64,000 nucleotides of DNA, taken from positions 2,170,001 through 2,234,000 of the forward strand of contig JAADJJ010000001.1 of assembly GCA_010092695.1 (NCBI GenBank). Direction: 5' to 3'. Origin of the DNA: Enterobacteriaceae bacterium 4M9. Lineage in GTDB: Bacteria > Pseudomonadota > Gammaproteobacteria > Enterobacterales > Enterobacteriaceae. Shown piece after piece: positions 48,374 through 57,957 of the stretch. Positions within the stretch are counted from its first letter, which is position 1. Each line of letters opens with the position of its first letter. The position numbers and the translations under genes were made by a program. A model generated the notes under the pieces. That model was given only the letters and a program-made list of their open reading frames with translations, was not told the origin of the DNA and did no database searches.

Positions 48374-49351
48374 ATGCTGCCTTTTATTGCCAAACAACGC
48401 CGCCGTGAACGCCGCTGGCTTATTTGCCTCGTGCTGTTGCTGCTTGTCGCGGCAGTGCTCAGCTTGTGTGTGGGCGAGCGCTGGATTGGGCCGGGCGAAT
48501 GGTTGAGCGAATCGGGTCAGCTTTTTGTCGGGCAGATTCGGTTGCCACGTACGCTTGCCGTGCTGCTGGTAGGGGCCGCACTTGCGGTCACCGGAGCGGC
48601 TATGCAGGCGCTGTTTGATAATCCGCTCGCAGAGCCTGGGCTGCTGGGTGTGGCCAACGGTGCGGGGGTGGCGCTGGTGGGGGGCGTGCTGCTGGGCCAG
48701 GGCGCGCTGCCAGACTGGGGGCTGGGTGCCTGCGCTATCGCCGGGGCACTGGTGGCAACACTGGTATTGCTGCGTTTTGCGCGCCGACATCTTTCCATCA
48801 GTCGCCTGCTGTTGGCGGGGGTAGCGCTGGGGATAATCTGTAGCGCGTTGATGACCTGGGCGGTATATTTTTCGACCAGTCTCGACTTGCGCCAGCTTAT
48901 GTACTGGATGATGGGCGGCTTTGGCGGCGTGAGCTGGGACCAGGGCTGGCTAATGGCTGCGCTGCTACCGGTGCTTATCTGGCTGTGCGGTTGTGCGCGT
49001 GCGCTGAACTTGCTGGCATTGGGCGAGTCATCCGCGCGCCAGCTTGGCCTGCCGCTGTGGCTGTGGCGTAACCTGCTGGTTGCGGCAACGGGCTGGCTGG
49101 TAGGGGTTAGCGTAGCGCTGGCAGGGGCTATCGGTTTTATCGGTCTGGTCATACCGCACATTCTGCGCCTGCGTGGTATTACCGATCATCGCATTCTGTT
49201 ACCCGCCAGTGCGCTGGCGGGGGCTGTCACGCTGCTGCTGGCAGACATCATTGCCCGCCAGGCGCTGAGTGCGGCGGAGTTGCCCATCGGCGTAGTAACG
49301 GCCACCCTGGGCGCGCCAGCCTTTATCTGGTTACTGCTAAAAACACGCTAA
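48374..49351 (+). CDS. btuC: Vitamin B12 ABC transporter permease BtuC
   Basis: A 325-residue inner-membrane permease of the FecCD family with about ten hydrophobic spans, which with BtuD and the binding protein BtuF imports cobalamin. [41 protein letters not shown] and [15 protein letters not shown] (the loop contacting BtuD) are conserved. Start 48374 ([10 protein letters not shown]) was chosen by family length; an in-frame ATG at 48347 and one at 48320 are alternatives, and none has a good ribosome binding site. Confidence 0.95.
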   Translation: MLPFIAKQRRRERRWLICLVLLLLVAAVLSLCVGERWIGPGEWLSESGQLFVGQIRLPRTLAVLLVGAALAVTGAAMQALFDNPLAEPGLLGVANGAGVALVGGVLLGQGALPDWGLGACAIAGALVATLVLLRFARRHLSISRLLLAGVALGIICSALMTWAVYFSTSLDLRQLMYWMMGGFGGVSWDQGWLMAALLPVLIWLCGCARALNLLALGESSARQLGLPLWLWRNLLVAATGWLVGVSVALAGAIGFIGLVIPHILRLRGITDHRILLPASALAGAVTLLLADIIARQALSAAELPIGVVTATLGAPAFIWLLLKTR

Positions 49352-49381
49352 ACCTTCAACACTCACAATCAGGAGTACGCT

Positions 49382-49882
49382 ATGCAGGATATTCTGAATA
49401 CCCCGGTGACAACGATTGATGGCGAGAATACCTCGCTCGCGCAGTGGCAGGGCAAGGTGCTGCTCATTGTTAACGTCGCGTCGAAATGCGGTCTGACGCC
49501 GCAGTACGAACAGCTGGAGGCATTGCAGGAAGCGCGTGCAGCGGAAGGCTTCAGCGTGCTGGGCTTTCCCTGCAATCAGTTCCTTGGGCAGGAACCGGGC
49601 AGTGAAGAAGAGATCAAAACGTTTTGCAGCATGACTTACGGCGTCACTTTCCCCCTGTTTAGCAAGGTTGAGGTCAACGGCGAGCAGCGTCATCCGCTGT
49701 ATCAGAAGCTGATTGCTGCCGCGCCTGACGCTATTGCGCCGCAGGTAAAAGGCGATATTTTGTGGAATTTTGAAAAATTCCTGATTGGTCGTGACGGCCA
49801 GGTCATTGCACGTTTCTCGCCGGATACCACGCCAGATGACCCGGCACTGACGCAGGCCATTGATGCGGCGCTGGCGAAATAA
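49382..49882 (+). CDS. btuE: Glutathione/thioredoxin peroxidase BtuE, compact form
   Basis: A 166-residue peroxidase of the glutathione peroxidase family. The peroxidatic cysteine is in VNVASKCGLTPQYEQL, with the FPCNQF and DILWNFEKFL motifs completing the catalytic Cys-Gln-Trp-Asn set. It is about 17 residues shorter than E. coli BtuE (183 from memory): a segment between IAAAP and DILWNF is absent, giving normal GPx length. Despite its name BtuE is not needed for B12 transport. It shares one base with the btuD start (TAATG). Confidence 0.95.
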   Translation: MQDILNTPVTTIDGENTSLAQWQGKVLLIVNVASKCGLTPQYEQLEALQEARAAEGFSVLGFPCNQFLGQEPGSEEEIKTFCSMTYGVTFPLFSKVEVNGEQRHPLYQKLIAAAPDAIAPQVKGDILWNFEKFLIGRDGQVIARFSPDTTPDDPALTQAIDAALAK

Positions 49883-50631
49883 TGACGGTACTTCTGCGCC
49901 TGGAAGAGCTTGCGCTGCATGGACGAGTGAGGCCGACGAGCGCACAGGTGCAGCGCGGTGAGTTATTACATCTCATCGGTCCCAATGGCGCAGGCAAAAG
50001 CTCGCTGCTGGGGCTGATGGCCGGGCTGCTCAGTGGTGAAGGGCGTATTTTTTTTGACTATAAAGCCCTTGCTGACTGGCAGCCAACGGCGCTGGCGCAG
50101 CGGCGGGCGCTGCTGCAACAGCAACAAACGCCGCCATTTGCCATGCCGTTATGGCATTTCCTGAGCCTGCACCAGCTTGATGGTGCCCGTGAGGCCGCGT
50201 TGCTTGCACAGGCGCAGGCGTTTGGTCTTGAAGATAAGCTCAACAGGCTGGTCTCAGCACTCTCCGGTGGCGAATGGCAGCGCGCACGCCTGGCCGCTGT
50301 GTTGCTGCAGCTGGGCAACCATGACTGCCTGAACGGCAAGTTACTGCTGCTTGATGAGCCGATGAACAGCCTGGATGTTGCACAACAGGCTGCGCTGGAC
50401 AGGCAATTACAAGCTCTTTGTTTTGCAGGTGCAACGGTAGTGATGAGCAGTCACGATCTTAATTACAGCCTGCGCCACGCCGCAAAAGTATGGCTGATTG
50501 AGCGTGGAAGACTGCTGGCCCAGGGCAAGCCTGAGGACGTACTTACCCCGGACAGGCTGACGCCCGTTTATGATGTACCGTTTCGACGACTCGAGGTTGA
50601 GGGCGTTAAAGTGCTGATTTCGTCGCAATAG
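49882..50631 (+). CDS. btuD: Vitamin B12 ABC transporter ATP-binding protein BtuD
   Basis: A 249-residue ATPase of the BtuCDF importer, same length as in E. coli. Walker A is GPNGAGKSS, Q-loop LLQQQQTPP, signature LSGGEWQRARL, Walker B LLLLDEPMNSLD and the switch histidine in MSSHDLN. The ATG overlaps the last base of the btuE stop (TAATG), so translation is coupled. nlpC follows after 79 bases. Confidence 0.97.
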   Translation: MTVLLRLEELALHGRVRPTSAQVQRGELLHLIGPNGAGKSSLLGLMAGLLSGEGRIFFDYKALADWQPTALAQRRALLQQQQTPPFAMPLWHFLSLHQLDGAREAALLAQAQAFGLEDKLNRLVSALSGGEWQRARLAAVLLQLGNHDCLNGKLLLLDEPMNSLDVAQQAALDRQLQALCFAGATVVMSSHDLNYSLRHAAKVWLIERGRLLAQGKPEDVLTPDRLTPVYDVPFRRLEVEGVKVLISSQ

Positions 50632-50710
50632 CGTCACAGAAACTTGCCTGTACAACGAAACGCGGGCTAAATTAGCGACAATAAGAAGAAAGCCAGAGGA
50701 TTAGCCTGAA

Positions 50711-51175
50711 ATGCGGCTGTGGTTATTGTTAGTGGCAACGCTGGTGCTGGTGGGCTGTAGTCACCGTAGCGCACCGCCCCCAAACGCGCGACTCTCTGAC
50801 TCCATCATGGTAATTGCGCAACTTAACGATCAGCTTAACAACTGGCGCGGTACGCCGTATCGCTACGGTGGCATGAGCCGCAGCGGCGTTGACTGCTCCG
50901 GTTTTGTGGCGTTGACCTTCAGTAGCCGCTTTGCGCTGGATTTGCCGCGTGAGACGCGCAGCCAGGCCGAGGTGGGCACCCGTATTGCTAAAGAAGAGTT
51001 GTTGCCAGGTGATTTGGTGTTCTTCAAAACTGGCGGCGGCGAAAACGGCCTGCATGTGGGTATTTATGATACCGATAATCAGTTTATCCATGCTTCCACC
51101 AGCCGTGGCGTAATGCGCTCCTCGCTCAACAATGTCTACTGGCGCGATAAATTCTGGCAGGCACGCCGTATCTGA
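50711..51175 (+). CDS. nlpC: NlpC/P60 family lipoprotein, putative murein peptidase
   Basis: A 154-residue lipoprotein, founder of the NlpC/P60 cysteine peptidase family that cuts peptide bridges in peptidoglycan. The lipobox is LVGC with Cys16; the catalytic cysteine is in GVDCSGF, with histidines in GLHVGIY and FIHAST. It has the same length as E. coli NlpC. Start 50711 lies 8 bases after an AGAGGA motif. It follows btuD on the same strand as in E. coli. Confidence 0.96.
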   Translation: MRLWLLLVATLVLVGCSHRSAPPPNARLSDSIMVIAQLNDQLNNWRGTPYRYGGMSRSGVDCSGFVALTFSSRFALDLPRETRSQAEVGTRIAKEELLPGDLVFFKTGGGENGLHVGIYDTDNQFIHASTSRGVMRSSLNNVYWRDKFWQARRI

Positions 51176-51240
51176 ATACCCCCCGTGCTACTCCGTGTTT
51201 AAATCCTGCGCCAGCGGCTACACTGGCGCCAGGAGGCACC

Positions 51241-52680
51241 ATGACAACTCACCCCGAATTTACTAATACCTGGCACGACAGGCTGCCTGATTTTTATACT
51301 GCGCTTAATCCCACACCGCTCGATAACGGTCGGCTGCTGTGGCATAACGCCGCGCTGGCGCGTGAGCTGGAACTGGATGCCTCACTGTTCAGCGAGGCGA
51401 GTATCTGGGGCGGCGAGGCGCTGCTGCCAGGTATGCAGCCTCTGGCTCAGGTTTACAGCGGCCATCAATTCGGCGTCTGGGCCGGCCAGCTTGGCGATGG
51501 GCGCGGTATTCTGCTTGGTGAGCAGCGTCTGCGTGACGGCAGGCAGTATGACTGGCATCTCAAAGGTGCCGGGCTCACGCCGTATTCGCGCATGGGCGAC
51601 GGCCGTGCAGTGGTTCGCTCCAGCGTGCGTGAGGCGCTGGCATCAGAAGCACTGCATCACTTAGGCATTCCGACAACCCGCGCGCTGAGCATAGTGACAA
51701 GCGACACACCGGTTTACCGCGAGAGTGTCGAGCGCGCTGCCATGCTGATGCGTATCGCACAAAGCCATCTGCGCTTTGGCCACGTTGAGCATTTTTACTA
51801 CCGCCGTGAGCCAGAAAAGGTGCAGCAACTGGTGGATTATGCCATTGAGCGCCACTGGCCGCAGTTGGCAGCGGAGTCTGATCGTTACCTGGTGTGGTTT
51901 CGTGACGTGGTGGCGCGTACTGCACGTTTAATCGCGCAGTGGCAGTGCGTGGGTTTTGCGCACGGTGTGATGAACACCGACAATATGTCGCTACTTGGGC
52001 TGACGCTCGACTACGGCCCGTATGGTTTCCTGGATGACTGGCAGCCGGGTTTTATCTGTAATCATTCTGATTACCAGGGGCGCTATGCGTTTGATAACCA
52101 GCCCGCAGCCGGGCTGTGGAACCTGCAACGGCTGGCACAGGCGCTGTCAGCGCTGATTGATGTTGATGGACTCAATGAGGCGCTCGGTGGTTATCAGGAA
52201 ACGTTGATGCGTGAATATGGCGTGCGCATGCGTGCAAAGCTTGGGTTTATGACGCCGCAGCAGGAGGACAATGCGCTACTGAGCGAACTGCTGACGCTGA
52301 TGGAGAAAGAAGGCAGTGATTTTACCCGCACGTTCCGGCTGTTAAGCGAAACCGAGCAACAGCAGGCAGCATCGCCGTTGCGCGATGAATTTATCGACAG
52401 AGCGTCGTTTGATGCCTGGTTCGCCCGCTATCGCTCAAGGTTAGCGTGTGATGGCGTTGCCGACAGCGCGCGCCAGCAGGCGATGAAGGCGGTGAATCCG
52501 GCGGTGGTGTTGCGCAACTGGTTAGCACAGCGGGCGATAGAAGGAGCCGAGCGTGACGACCCGGCAGAGCTGGAGCGGCTGCTGGCAGCGTTAAGCAATC
52601 CGTTTGCCGACAGGGATGATGACTATGTGCGCCGCCCGCCGGACTGGGGCAGACACCTTGAAGTTAGCTGTTCAAGCTAA
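51241..52680 (+). CDS. selO: Protein adenylyltransferase SelO (YdiU)
   Basis: A 479-residue pseudokinase-fold AMPylase that transfers AMP to Ser/Thr/Tyr of target proteins and helps in oxidative stress. Conserved segments are [53 protein letters not shown] (catalytic loop) and YGFLDDW. The last residues EVSCSS keep the C-terminal cysteine at the place where the vertebrate SelO has selenocysteine. Start 51241 follows AGGAGGC. hemP, which lies next to selO in E. coli, is absent here. Confidence 0.97.
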   Translation: MTTHPEFTNTWHDRLPDFYTALNPTPLDNGRLLWHNAALARELELDASLFSEASIWGGEALLPGMQPLAQVYSGHQFGVWAGQLGDGRGILLGEQRLRDGRQYDWHLKGAGLTPYSRMGDGRAVVRSSVREALASEALHHLGIPTTRALSIVTSDTPVYRESVERAAMLMRIAQSHLRFGHVEHFYYRREPEKVQQLVDYAIERHWPQLAAESDRYLVWFRDVVARTARLIAQWQCVGFAHGVMNTDNMSLLGLTLDYGPYGFLDDWQPGFICNHSDYQGRYAFDNQPAAGLWNLQRLAQALSALIDVDGLNEALGGYQETLMREYGVRMRAKLGFMTPQQEDNALLSELLTLMEKEGSDFTRTFRLLSETEQQQAASPLRDEFIDRASFDAWFARYRSRLACDGVADSARQQAMKAVNPAVVLRNWLAQRAIEGAERDDPAELERLLAALSNPFADRDDDYVRRPPDWGRHLEVSCSS

Positions 52681-52730
52681 CGCTCACGCCAGGCTTAACA
52701 AGGCAGAGCCAGTTGCCCGGCAGTCAGACG

Positions 52731-52764
52731 AAAAAAATCCGCCAGGGCAGGCGGATTTTTTTAT
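52731..52764. terminator. Bidirectional terminator between selO and aroH
   Basis: AAAATCCGCC/GGCGGATTTT around AGGGCA, with A-run and T-run on both sides, between convergent genes. Confidence 0.9.
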
Positions 52765-52780
52765 TCAGTACGCGCGTAAC

Positions 52781-53827
52781 TTAAAAACGGCTGTCGACAG
52801 CCGCAGCAAGTGTTGCCAGCAGTGCTTCGCTCTGCGCCCAGCTCAGGCACGGATCGGTAATGGATTTGCCGTAAACCAGCGCTTCGCCGCTGACGATGGG
52901 CTGTGTGCCTTCTTCAATAAAGCTTTCCACCATGACGCCCGCCACCGCACGCGAACCGGCACGAATCTGCTGGCAAATATCTTCGCATACTTCAAGCTGG
53001 CGGCGGTGCTGTTTCTGGCAGTTGCCGTGGCTGAAGTCCACCACCAGGTGTTCGGGCAAGTCAAACTCGCCCAGGGTAGCACAGGCAGCCGCTATATCCT
53101 CGGCGTGATAGTTAGGACGTTTGCCGCCCCGCATAATGATATGGCCGTAGGGGTTGCCGCTGGTCTGGTAGATAGTCATTTGTCCGTGCTTATCCGGCGA
53201 CAGAAACATATGGCTGACGCGTGAGGCGCGTATCGCGTCAACGGCAATGCGGGTATTGCCATCGGTACCGTTTTTAAAACCGACCGGGCAGGAGAGCGCT
53301 GAGGCCATCTCGCGGTGGATCTGGCTTTCGGTAGTACGCGCGCCAATCGCGCCCCAGCTGATAAGGTCGGCAATAAACTGGCCTGTCACCATATCCAGAA
53401 ACTCGGTGGCAGTCGGTACGCCCAGTTCGTTAACCTGCAACAGCAGGCGGCGCGCCTGCTCAAGACCGGCGTTAACGCGACAGCTACCGTTAAGATCCGG
53501 GTCGGAAATCAGCCCCTTCCAGCCCACCACGGTGCGTGGTTTCTCGAAATAGGTGCGCATTACAATTTCAAGGCGGTTGCCGTAGCGTTCACGCATAGCC
53601 TGGAGGCGACGTGCGTAATCGAGGGCGGCATCGGGATCGTGGATGGAGCAGGGACCGATGATAACCAGCAGCCGTTTGTCTTCACCATTAAGAATACGCT
53701 CAATGCGGCGGCGCGCGGTGCTGACGTGTTCGGCCACCACGTGGGTGACAGGATAACGCCCGGCAAGTTCAGCGGGCGTAACCAGACTGTCAATGCGGGC
53801 GCTGCGCAGTTCATCTGTTTTATTCAT
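52781..53827 (-). CDS. aroH: DAHP synthase, tryptophan-sensitive isozyme
   Basis: A 348-residue 3-deoxy-7-phosphoheptulonate synthase, same length as E. coli AroH, joining PEP and erythrose-4-phosphate in the first step of aromatic synthesis. GPCSIHDP, RTYFEKPRTVVGWKGLI, FKNGTDG and VDFSHGNCQKQH hold the metal and substrate sites. Assignment to AroH rather than AroF or AroG rests on overall similarity, position next to ppsR, and a TrpR operator upstream. PEP supply by ppsA nearby fits the pathway. Confidence 0.96.
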   Translation of the reverse strand: MNKTDELRSARIDSLVTPAELAGRYPVTHVVAEHVSTARRRIERILNGEDKRLLVIIGPCSIHDPDAALDYARRLQAMRERYGNRLEIVMRTYFEKPRTVVGWKGLISDPDLNGSCRVNAGLEQARRLLLQVNELGVPTATEFLDMVTGQFIADLISWGAIGARTTESQIHREMASALSCPVGFKNGTDGNTRIAVDAIRASRVSHMFLSPDKHGQMTIYQTSGNPYGHIIMRGGKRPNYHAEDIAAACATLGEFDLPEHLVVDFSHGNCQKQHRRQLEVCEDICQQIRAGSRAVAGVMVESFIEEGTQPIVSGEALVYGKSITDPCLSWAQSEALLATLAAAVDSRF

Positions 53828-53976
53828 GTGGTATCTCAGAATCAGTGTCTTCTCTGCGGCAGAGATGCCGGGAAGTGATGGCGATCACGATAAACCAATT
53901 TGTGCTGTTTTTAAACGTACTGAAAGGTTCATCTGCCAGTTGCGAGACACCGTATCACAGAATATTGCGCTATAAA

Positions 53977-53990
53977 ACTAGTTTGCTAGT
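53977..53990 (-). promoter_or_regulatory. TrpR operator of aroH
   Basis: ACTAG-N4-CTAGT, a perfect TrpR palindrome in a longer GTACTAGCAAACTAGTTT context, matching the known aroH operator (ACTAG AGAA CTAGT). It lies 150 bases before the aroH start and contains the ppsR stop codon (53986-53988). Confidence 0.88.
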
Positions 53991-54819
53991 ACATGCGGCG
54001 ACTTAATCCGGCAATGTCCATAATTTTGGTTGCGATTTCTTCCACTGAATAATTGGTGCTGTTGAGATAGCGAATCTGGTGTTTACGATACAGCGCCTCA
54101 ACTTCCGCCACTTCCATACGGCACTGGCGCAGTGAGGCATAGCGGCTGTTTTCCCGACGTTCTTCACGAATAGCGGCCAGCCGTTCCGGGTTGATAGTCA
54201 GTCCGAACAGTTTGTGCTGCAACGGCTTGAGTGTGGTGGGAAGCTGCAGGTTATCCATATCATCGGCAATAAACGGATAGTTGGCAGCACGGATGCCGTA
54301 CTGCATAGCAAGATACAGGCTGGTAGGGGTTTTGCCACAACGCGAGACGCCCAGCAAAATCACCTGCGCCTGGTCGAGGTTGCGCATCGAAATACCGTCA
54401 TCGTGCGCCAGCGTATAGTCAATGGCGGCAATACGCGCATCGTAACGGTTCAGGTTGCCGGGTGTGAGGCCGTGTGTACGGTGCGCGACCGGCGTGGGAT
54501 CAAGCTTCAACTCACTTTGCAGCGGTGCGACCAGCGCCTGCACGATGTCCTGACAAAAACCCTGGCTTTCCATAATGATGCTGCGAATCTCGGGCAGCAC
54601 GATGGAGAAAAACACCAGCGGACGCTCACCGGTCTGCTGCCAGATAGCATCAATCTGCTCTTTCACCGCGCGGGCGCGGCTTTCGGTTTCGACAAAAGGC
54701 AGCGTAATGCTGTTAATGGTAACCGGGAACTGCGAGAGCACCGCATGGCCAAGCACTTCGGCGGTAATCGCGGTGCCGTCAGAAATATAAAAGACGTGGC
54801 GGTCAACAAACGTATCCAT
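53986..54819 (-). CDS. ppsR: PEP synthetase regulatory protein (bifunctional kinase/pyrophosphorylase) PpsR
   Basis: A 277-residue DUF299 enzyme that inactivates PEP synthase by ADP-dependent phosphorylation and reactivates it by phosphorolysis. The P-loop-like [16 protein letters not shown] is at about 150-165. Start 54819 is preferred over the ATG two codons upstream, because AAGGAA would be only 1 base from the upstream ATG but about seven from this one. It is divergent from its target ppsA. The same-strand aroH follows, with the TrpR operator across the ppsR stop. Confidence 0.97.
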   Translation of the reverse strand: MDTFVDRHVFYISDGTAITAEVLGHAVLSQFPVTINSITLPFVETESRARAVKEQIDAIWQQTGERPLVFFSIVLPEIRSIIMESQGFCQDIVQALVAPLQSELKLDPTPVAHRTHGLTPGNLNRYDARIAAIDYTLAHDDGISMRNLDQAQVILLGVSRCGKTPTSLYLAMQYGIRAANYPFIADDMDNLQLPTTLKPLQHKLFGLTINPERLAAIREERRENSRYASLRQCRMEVAEVEALYRKHQIRYLNSTNYSVEEIATKIMDIAGLSRRMY

Positions 54820-55153
54820 GGCCATGTTCCTTAAATGATGAAATGTCGTTGAAGTATAAATTAAAACAATTTGTTAAATCGGGGAATAGCACGTTGCCGG
54901 TTAAATCTCAAAAGCCGCTTTTCATTTTAATGAACCCAATGATTCATTTATGTTGGTGATGTAAAACCGTGTATCCATTACGGATTAAGCGCATTATCAA
55001 TAAGTTATACAGACATAGCATCTCTCTGAAAAAATCGTGTTTTTTATTTGCTTGAACGATTCACCGTTTTTACCAGGGCAATAATTATGGCAGGCTAAAA
55101 TTGATGTGAGAGGTTTCTCGCGCCCATTCATATATCACAAAAGGATTGTTTCG
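54820..55153. other. Divergent regulatory region ppsR / ppsA
   Basis: A 334-base AT-rich gap with a Cra-like operator at 55052-55065, 88 bases before the ppsA start. In E. coli, Cra activates ppsA from an upstream site, which agrees. ppsR on the other side has AAGGAA at its start. No gene was seen. Confidence 0.65.
55052..55065 (-). promoter_or_regulatory. Cra (FruR) operator of ppsA
   Basis: On the minus strand GGTGAATCGTTCAA fits every position of the Cra consensus RSTGAAWCSNTHHW. Cra activates gluconeogenic genes such as ppsA when fructose-1,6-bisphosphate is low. Confidence 0.82.
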
Positions 55154-57532
55154 ATGTCCAACAATGGCTCGTCACCGCTGGTGCTTTGGTATAACCAACT
55201 CGGCATGAATGATGTAGACAGGGTCGGAGGCAAAAACGCCTCCCTTGGTGAAATGATTACGAACCTTTCTGGCGTCGGTGTTTCGGTGCCAAACGGGTTT
55301 GCCACCACTGCCGATGCGTTTAACCAGTTTCTCGACAGCCGTGGTGTGAACGAACGCATATATGCTTTGCTCGATGAAACGGACATTGACGATGTTAATG
55401 CGCTGGCGAAAGCCGGGGCGCAGATTCGCCAGTGGATTATTGACACGCCGTTTCAACCTGAGTTGGAGGACGCCATTCGAGAGGCGTACCAACAACTGTC
55501 TGCCGATGACGCTGAAGCCTCCTTCGCGGTGCGCTCTTCTGCAACCGCAGAAGATATGCCGGATGCGTCGTTTGCCGGTCAGCAGGAAACCTTCCTTAAT
55601 GTGCAGGGCATTGATGCGGTAATGACCGCCGTGAAACACGTTTTTGCCTCACTCTTTAATGACCGCGCTATTTCTTATCGCGTGCATCAGGGCTACGACC
55701 ATCGCGGCGTGGCGCTGTCAGCCGGCGTGCAGCGCATGGTGCGCTCGGACTTGGCATCGTCGGGCGTGCTGTTTTCGATTGATACCGAATCCGGCTTTGA
55801 CCAGGTGGTGTTTATCACTGGCGCCTGGGGACTGGGTGAGATGGTAGTGCAGGGCGCGGTTAACCCGGACGAATTTTACGTCCACAAACCCACGCTGGAA
55901 GCCGGTCGCCCGGCAATCGTGCGCCGCACGATGGGCTCGAAAAAAATCCGCATGGTCTACGGCGACACTCAGGAGCACGGCAAGCAGGTGCGCATTGAGG
56001 ATGTGACTGAGGCCGATCGCGACCGCTTCTGTATCACCCCGGAAGAGGTGCAGGAGTTGGCGAAGCAGGCGGTTCAGATTGAGAAACACTATGGCCGCCC
56101 GATGGATATTGAATGGGCAAAGGACGGCCATACCGGCAAACTGTTTATTGTGCAGGCACGCCCGGAAACCGTTCGTTCACGTGGCCAGGTGATGGAGCGC
56201 TATACGCTGCATTCACAGGGTAAAATTGTGGCCGAAGGCCGTGCTATTGGCCATCGTATTGGTGCGGGTACGGTGAAGGTCATTGATGATATCAGCGAGA
56301 TGGACAGAATTCAGCCGGGCGATGTGCTGGTCACTGACATGACCGACCCGGACTGGGAACCCATCATGAAAAAAGCGGCGGCAATTGTTACCAACCGCGG
56401 CGGGCGCACCTGTCATGCGGCGATTATCGCTCGCGAGCTGGGTATTCCGGCGGTGGTTGGTTGCGGTGATGCAACCGAGCGCCTGAAGGATGGCGAGAAA
56501 GTCACGGTGTCCTGTGCCGAAGGCGATACTGGCTACGTGTATGCCGAACTGCTGGATTTCAGCGTGAAAAGCTCCAGCGTCGATACCATGCCGGACCTGC
56601 CGCTGAAGATAATGATGAACGTCGGCAACCCGGATCGTGCGTTTGATTTTGCCTGCCTGCCTAATGAGGGCGTGGGCCTGGCGCGTCTGGAGTTCATCAT
56701 CAACCGCATGATTGGCGTGCACCCGCGTGCGCTGCTGGAATTTGACCAGCAGGAACCGGCGCTGCAAAACGAAATTCGCGCCATGATGAAGGGCTACGAC
56801 TCTCCGGTTGAATTTTACGTTGGCCGCCTGACCGAAGGCATTGCCACCCTGGGAGCTGCATTCTGGCCTAAGCGCGTTATCGTGCGTCTGTCTGACTTTA
56901 AGTCCAACGAATACGCCAATCTGGTGGGCGGCGAGCGCTATGAGCCGGAAGAAGAAAACCCGATGCTCGGTTTTCGCGGCGCAGGCCGCTACGTGTCGGA
57001 CAGCTTCCGCGACTGCTTTGCCCTTGAGTGTGAAGCCGTGAAGCGGGTGCGTAATGACATGGGGCTGACCAACGTAGAGATAATGATTCCCTTTGTGCGT
57101 ACTGTTGACCAGGCAAAAGCGGTGGTGGATGAGCTGGCACGCCAGGGGCTTAAGCGTGGTGAAAACGGGCTGAAAGTGGTGATGATGTGTGAAATCCCCT
57201 CCAACGCCTTGCTGGCAGACCAGTTCCTTGAACACTTTGACGGCTTCTCTATCGGCTCAAACGATATGACTCAGCTGGCACTGGGGCTCGACAGGGATTC
57301 GGGCGTGGTGTCAGCGCTTTTCGACGAGCGTAACGACGCGGTTAAGGCGCTGCTGTCAATGGCTATCAAGGCAGCGAAAAAGCAGGGCAAGTATGTCGGC
57401 ATCTGTGGACAAGGTCCGTCGGACCACGAGGATTTTGCCGCCTGGCTGATGGAAGAAGGGATAGACAGCCTGTCGCTAAATCCGGATACCGTGGTGCAGA
57501 CCTGGCTGAGCCTGGCCGAACTTAACAAGTAA
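55154..57532 (+). CDS. ppsA: Phosphoenolpyruvate synthase
   Basis: A 792-residue enzyme forming PEP from pyruvate with ATP going to AMP and phosphate, needed for growth on three-carbon acids. The N-terminal nucleotide-binding domain starts after [17 protein letters not shown]; the phosphohistidine is in [17 protein letters not shown], with its regulatory threonine two residues before; the PEP-binding barrel has [14 protein letters not shown] and CGQGPSDH. The start 55154 follows AAAGGA; a frame open from 55106 adds unrelated residues. It is divergent from its regulator ppsR. Confidence 0.98.
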   Translation: MSNNGSSPLVLWYNQLGMNDVDRVGGKNASLGEMITNLSGVGVSVPNGFATTADAFNQFLDSRGVNERIYALLDETDIDDVNALAKAGAQIRQWIIDTPFQPELEDAIREAYQQLSADDAEASFAVRSSATAEDMPDASFAGQQETFLNVQGIDAVMTAVKHVFASLFNDRAISYRVHQGYDHRGVALSAGVQRMVRSDLASSGVLFSIDTESGFDQVVFITGAWGLGEMVVQGAVNPDEFYVHKPTLEAGRPAIVRRTMGSKKIRMVYGDTQEHGKQVRIEDVTEADRDRFCITPEEVQELAKQAVQIEKHYGRPMDIEWAKDGHTGKLFIVQARPETVRSRGQVMERYTLHSQGKIVAEGRAIGHRIGAGTVKVIDDISEMDRIQPGDVLVTDMTDPDWEPIMKKAAAIVTNRGGRTCHAAIIARELGIPAVVGCGDATERLKDGEKVTVSCAEGDTGYVYAELLDFSVKSSSVDTMPDLPLKIMMNVGNPDRAFDFACLPNEGVGLARLEFIINRMIGVHPRALLEFDQQEPALQNEIRAMMKGYDSPVEFYVGRLTEGIATLGAAFWPKRVIVRLSDFKSNEYANLVGGERYEPEEENPMLGFRGAGRYVSDSFRDCFALECEAVKRVRNDMGLTNVEIMIPFVRTVDQAKAVVDELARQGLKRGENGLKVVMMCEIPSNALLADQFLEHFDGFSIGSNDMTQLALGLDRDSGVVSALFDERNDAVKALLSMAIKAAKKQGKYVGICGQGPSDHEDFAAWLMEEGIDSLSLNPDTVVQTWLSLAELNK

Positions 57533-57551
57533 TCATGGGTTCTCTGAACAT

Positions 57552-57580
57552 GCCAGTCGCGTAAGCGGCTGGCTTTTTTA
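57552..57580 (+). terminator. Terminator after ppsA
   Basis: GCCAG-CGC and GCG-CTGGC (one mismatch pair) around GTAA, followed by TTTTTTATT. Confidence 0.85.
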
Positions 57581-57663
57581 TTCCCACAAGGCGTGAATAA
57601 GAGGTTTTACTGACAATATTTCATTAGCCAGGCTGAATGATAACTGGATAGTAGATGACCGAT

Positions 57664-57767
57664 AAAAAAAAGCCCATCGTGGGAGATGGGCAAAGACTAC
57701 ACACAGCAATTCGTTGTTTCACTCAGGGGATTACATGCTTATAAATCGGGGGTTGATTTATAACCGT
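57664..57767 (-). ncRNA. rprA: Small regulatory RNA RprA
   Basis: A 104-base RNA on the minus strand nearly identical to E. coli RprA. The 5' end ACGGTTATAAATCAAC starts a hairpin that ends with GATTTATAAGCATG; the central AATCCCCTGAGTGAAACAAC segment is the part that pairs with the rpoS leader and other mRNAs; the 3' end GCCCATC...GATGGGC plus eight T is the Hfq-binding terminator. Differences lie in the first hairpin loop. A TACTAT -10 lies at 57774-57779. E. coli RprA raises RpoS and is activated by RcsB. In E. coli it lies next to ydiK, as here. Confidence 0.95.
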
Positions 57768-57957
57768 GCGACAATAGTAAAAGCCGCCGCCGCAGATATC
57801 GATCGGATTCCTCCCAATAGATAAGGAAACATAAAGAATTTTTTGGATATAATTTGCTGAAAGGTGTCTTTTTGATTGGCTAAGGCGATTTCTACATACT
57901 TTATATAAGAATGTTTAAACATTGGCGGGAAAGCTCCCGCCACCGTCAGATAGGCCA

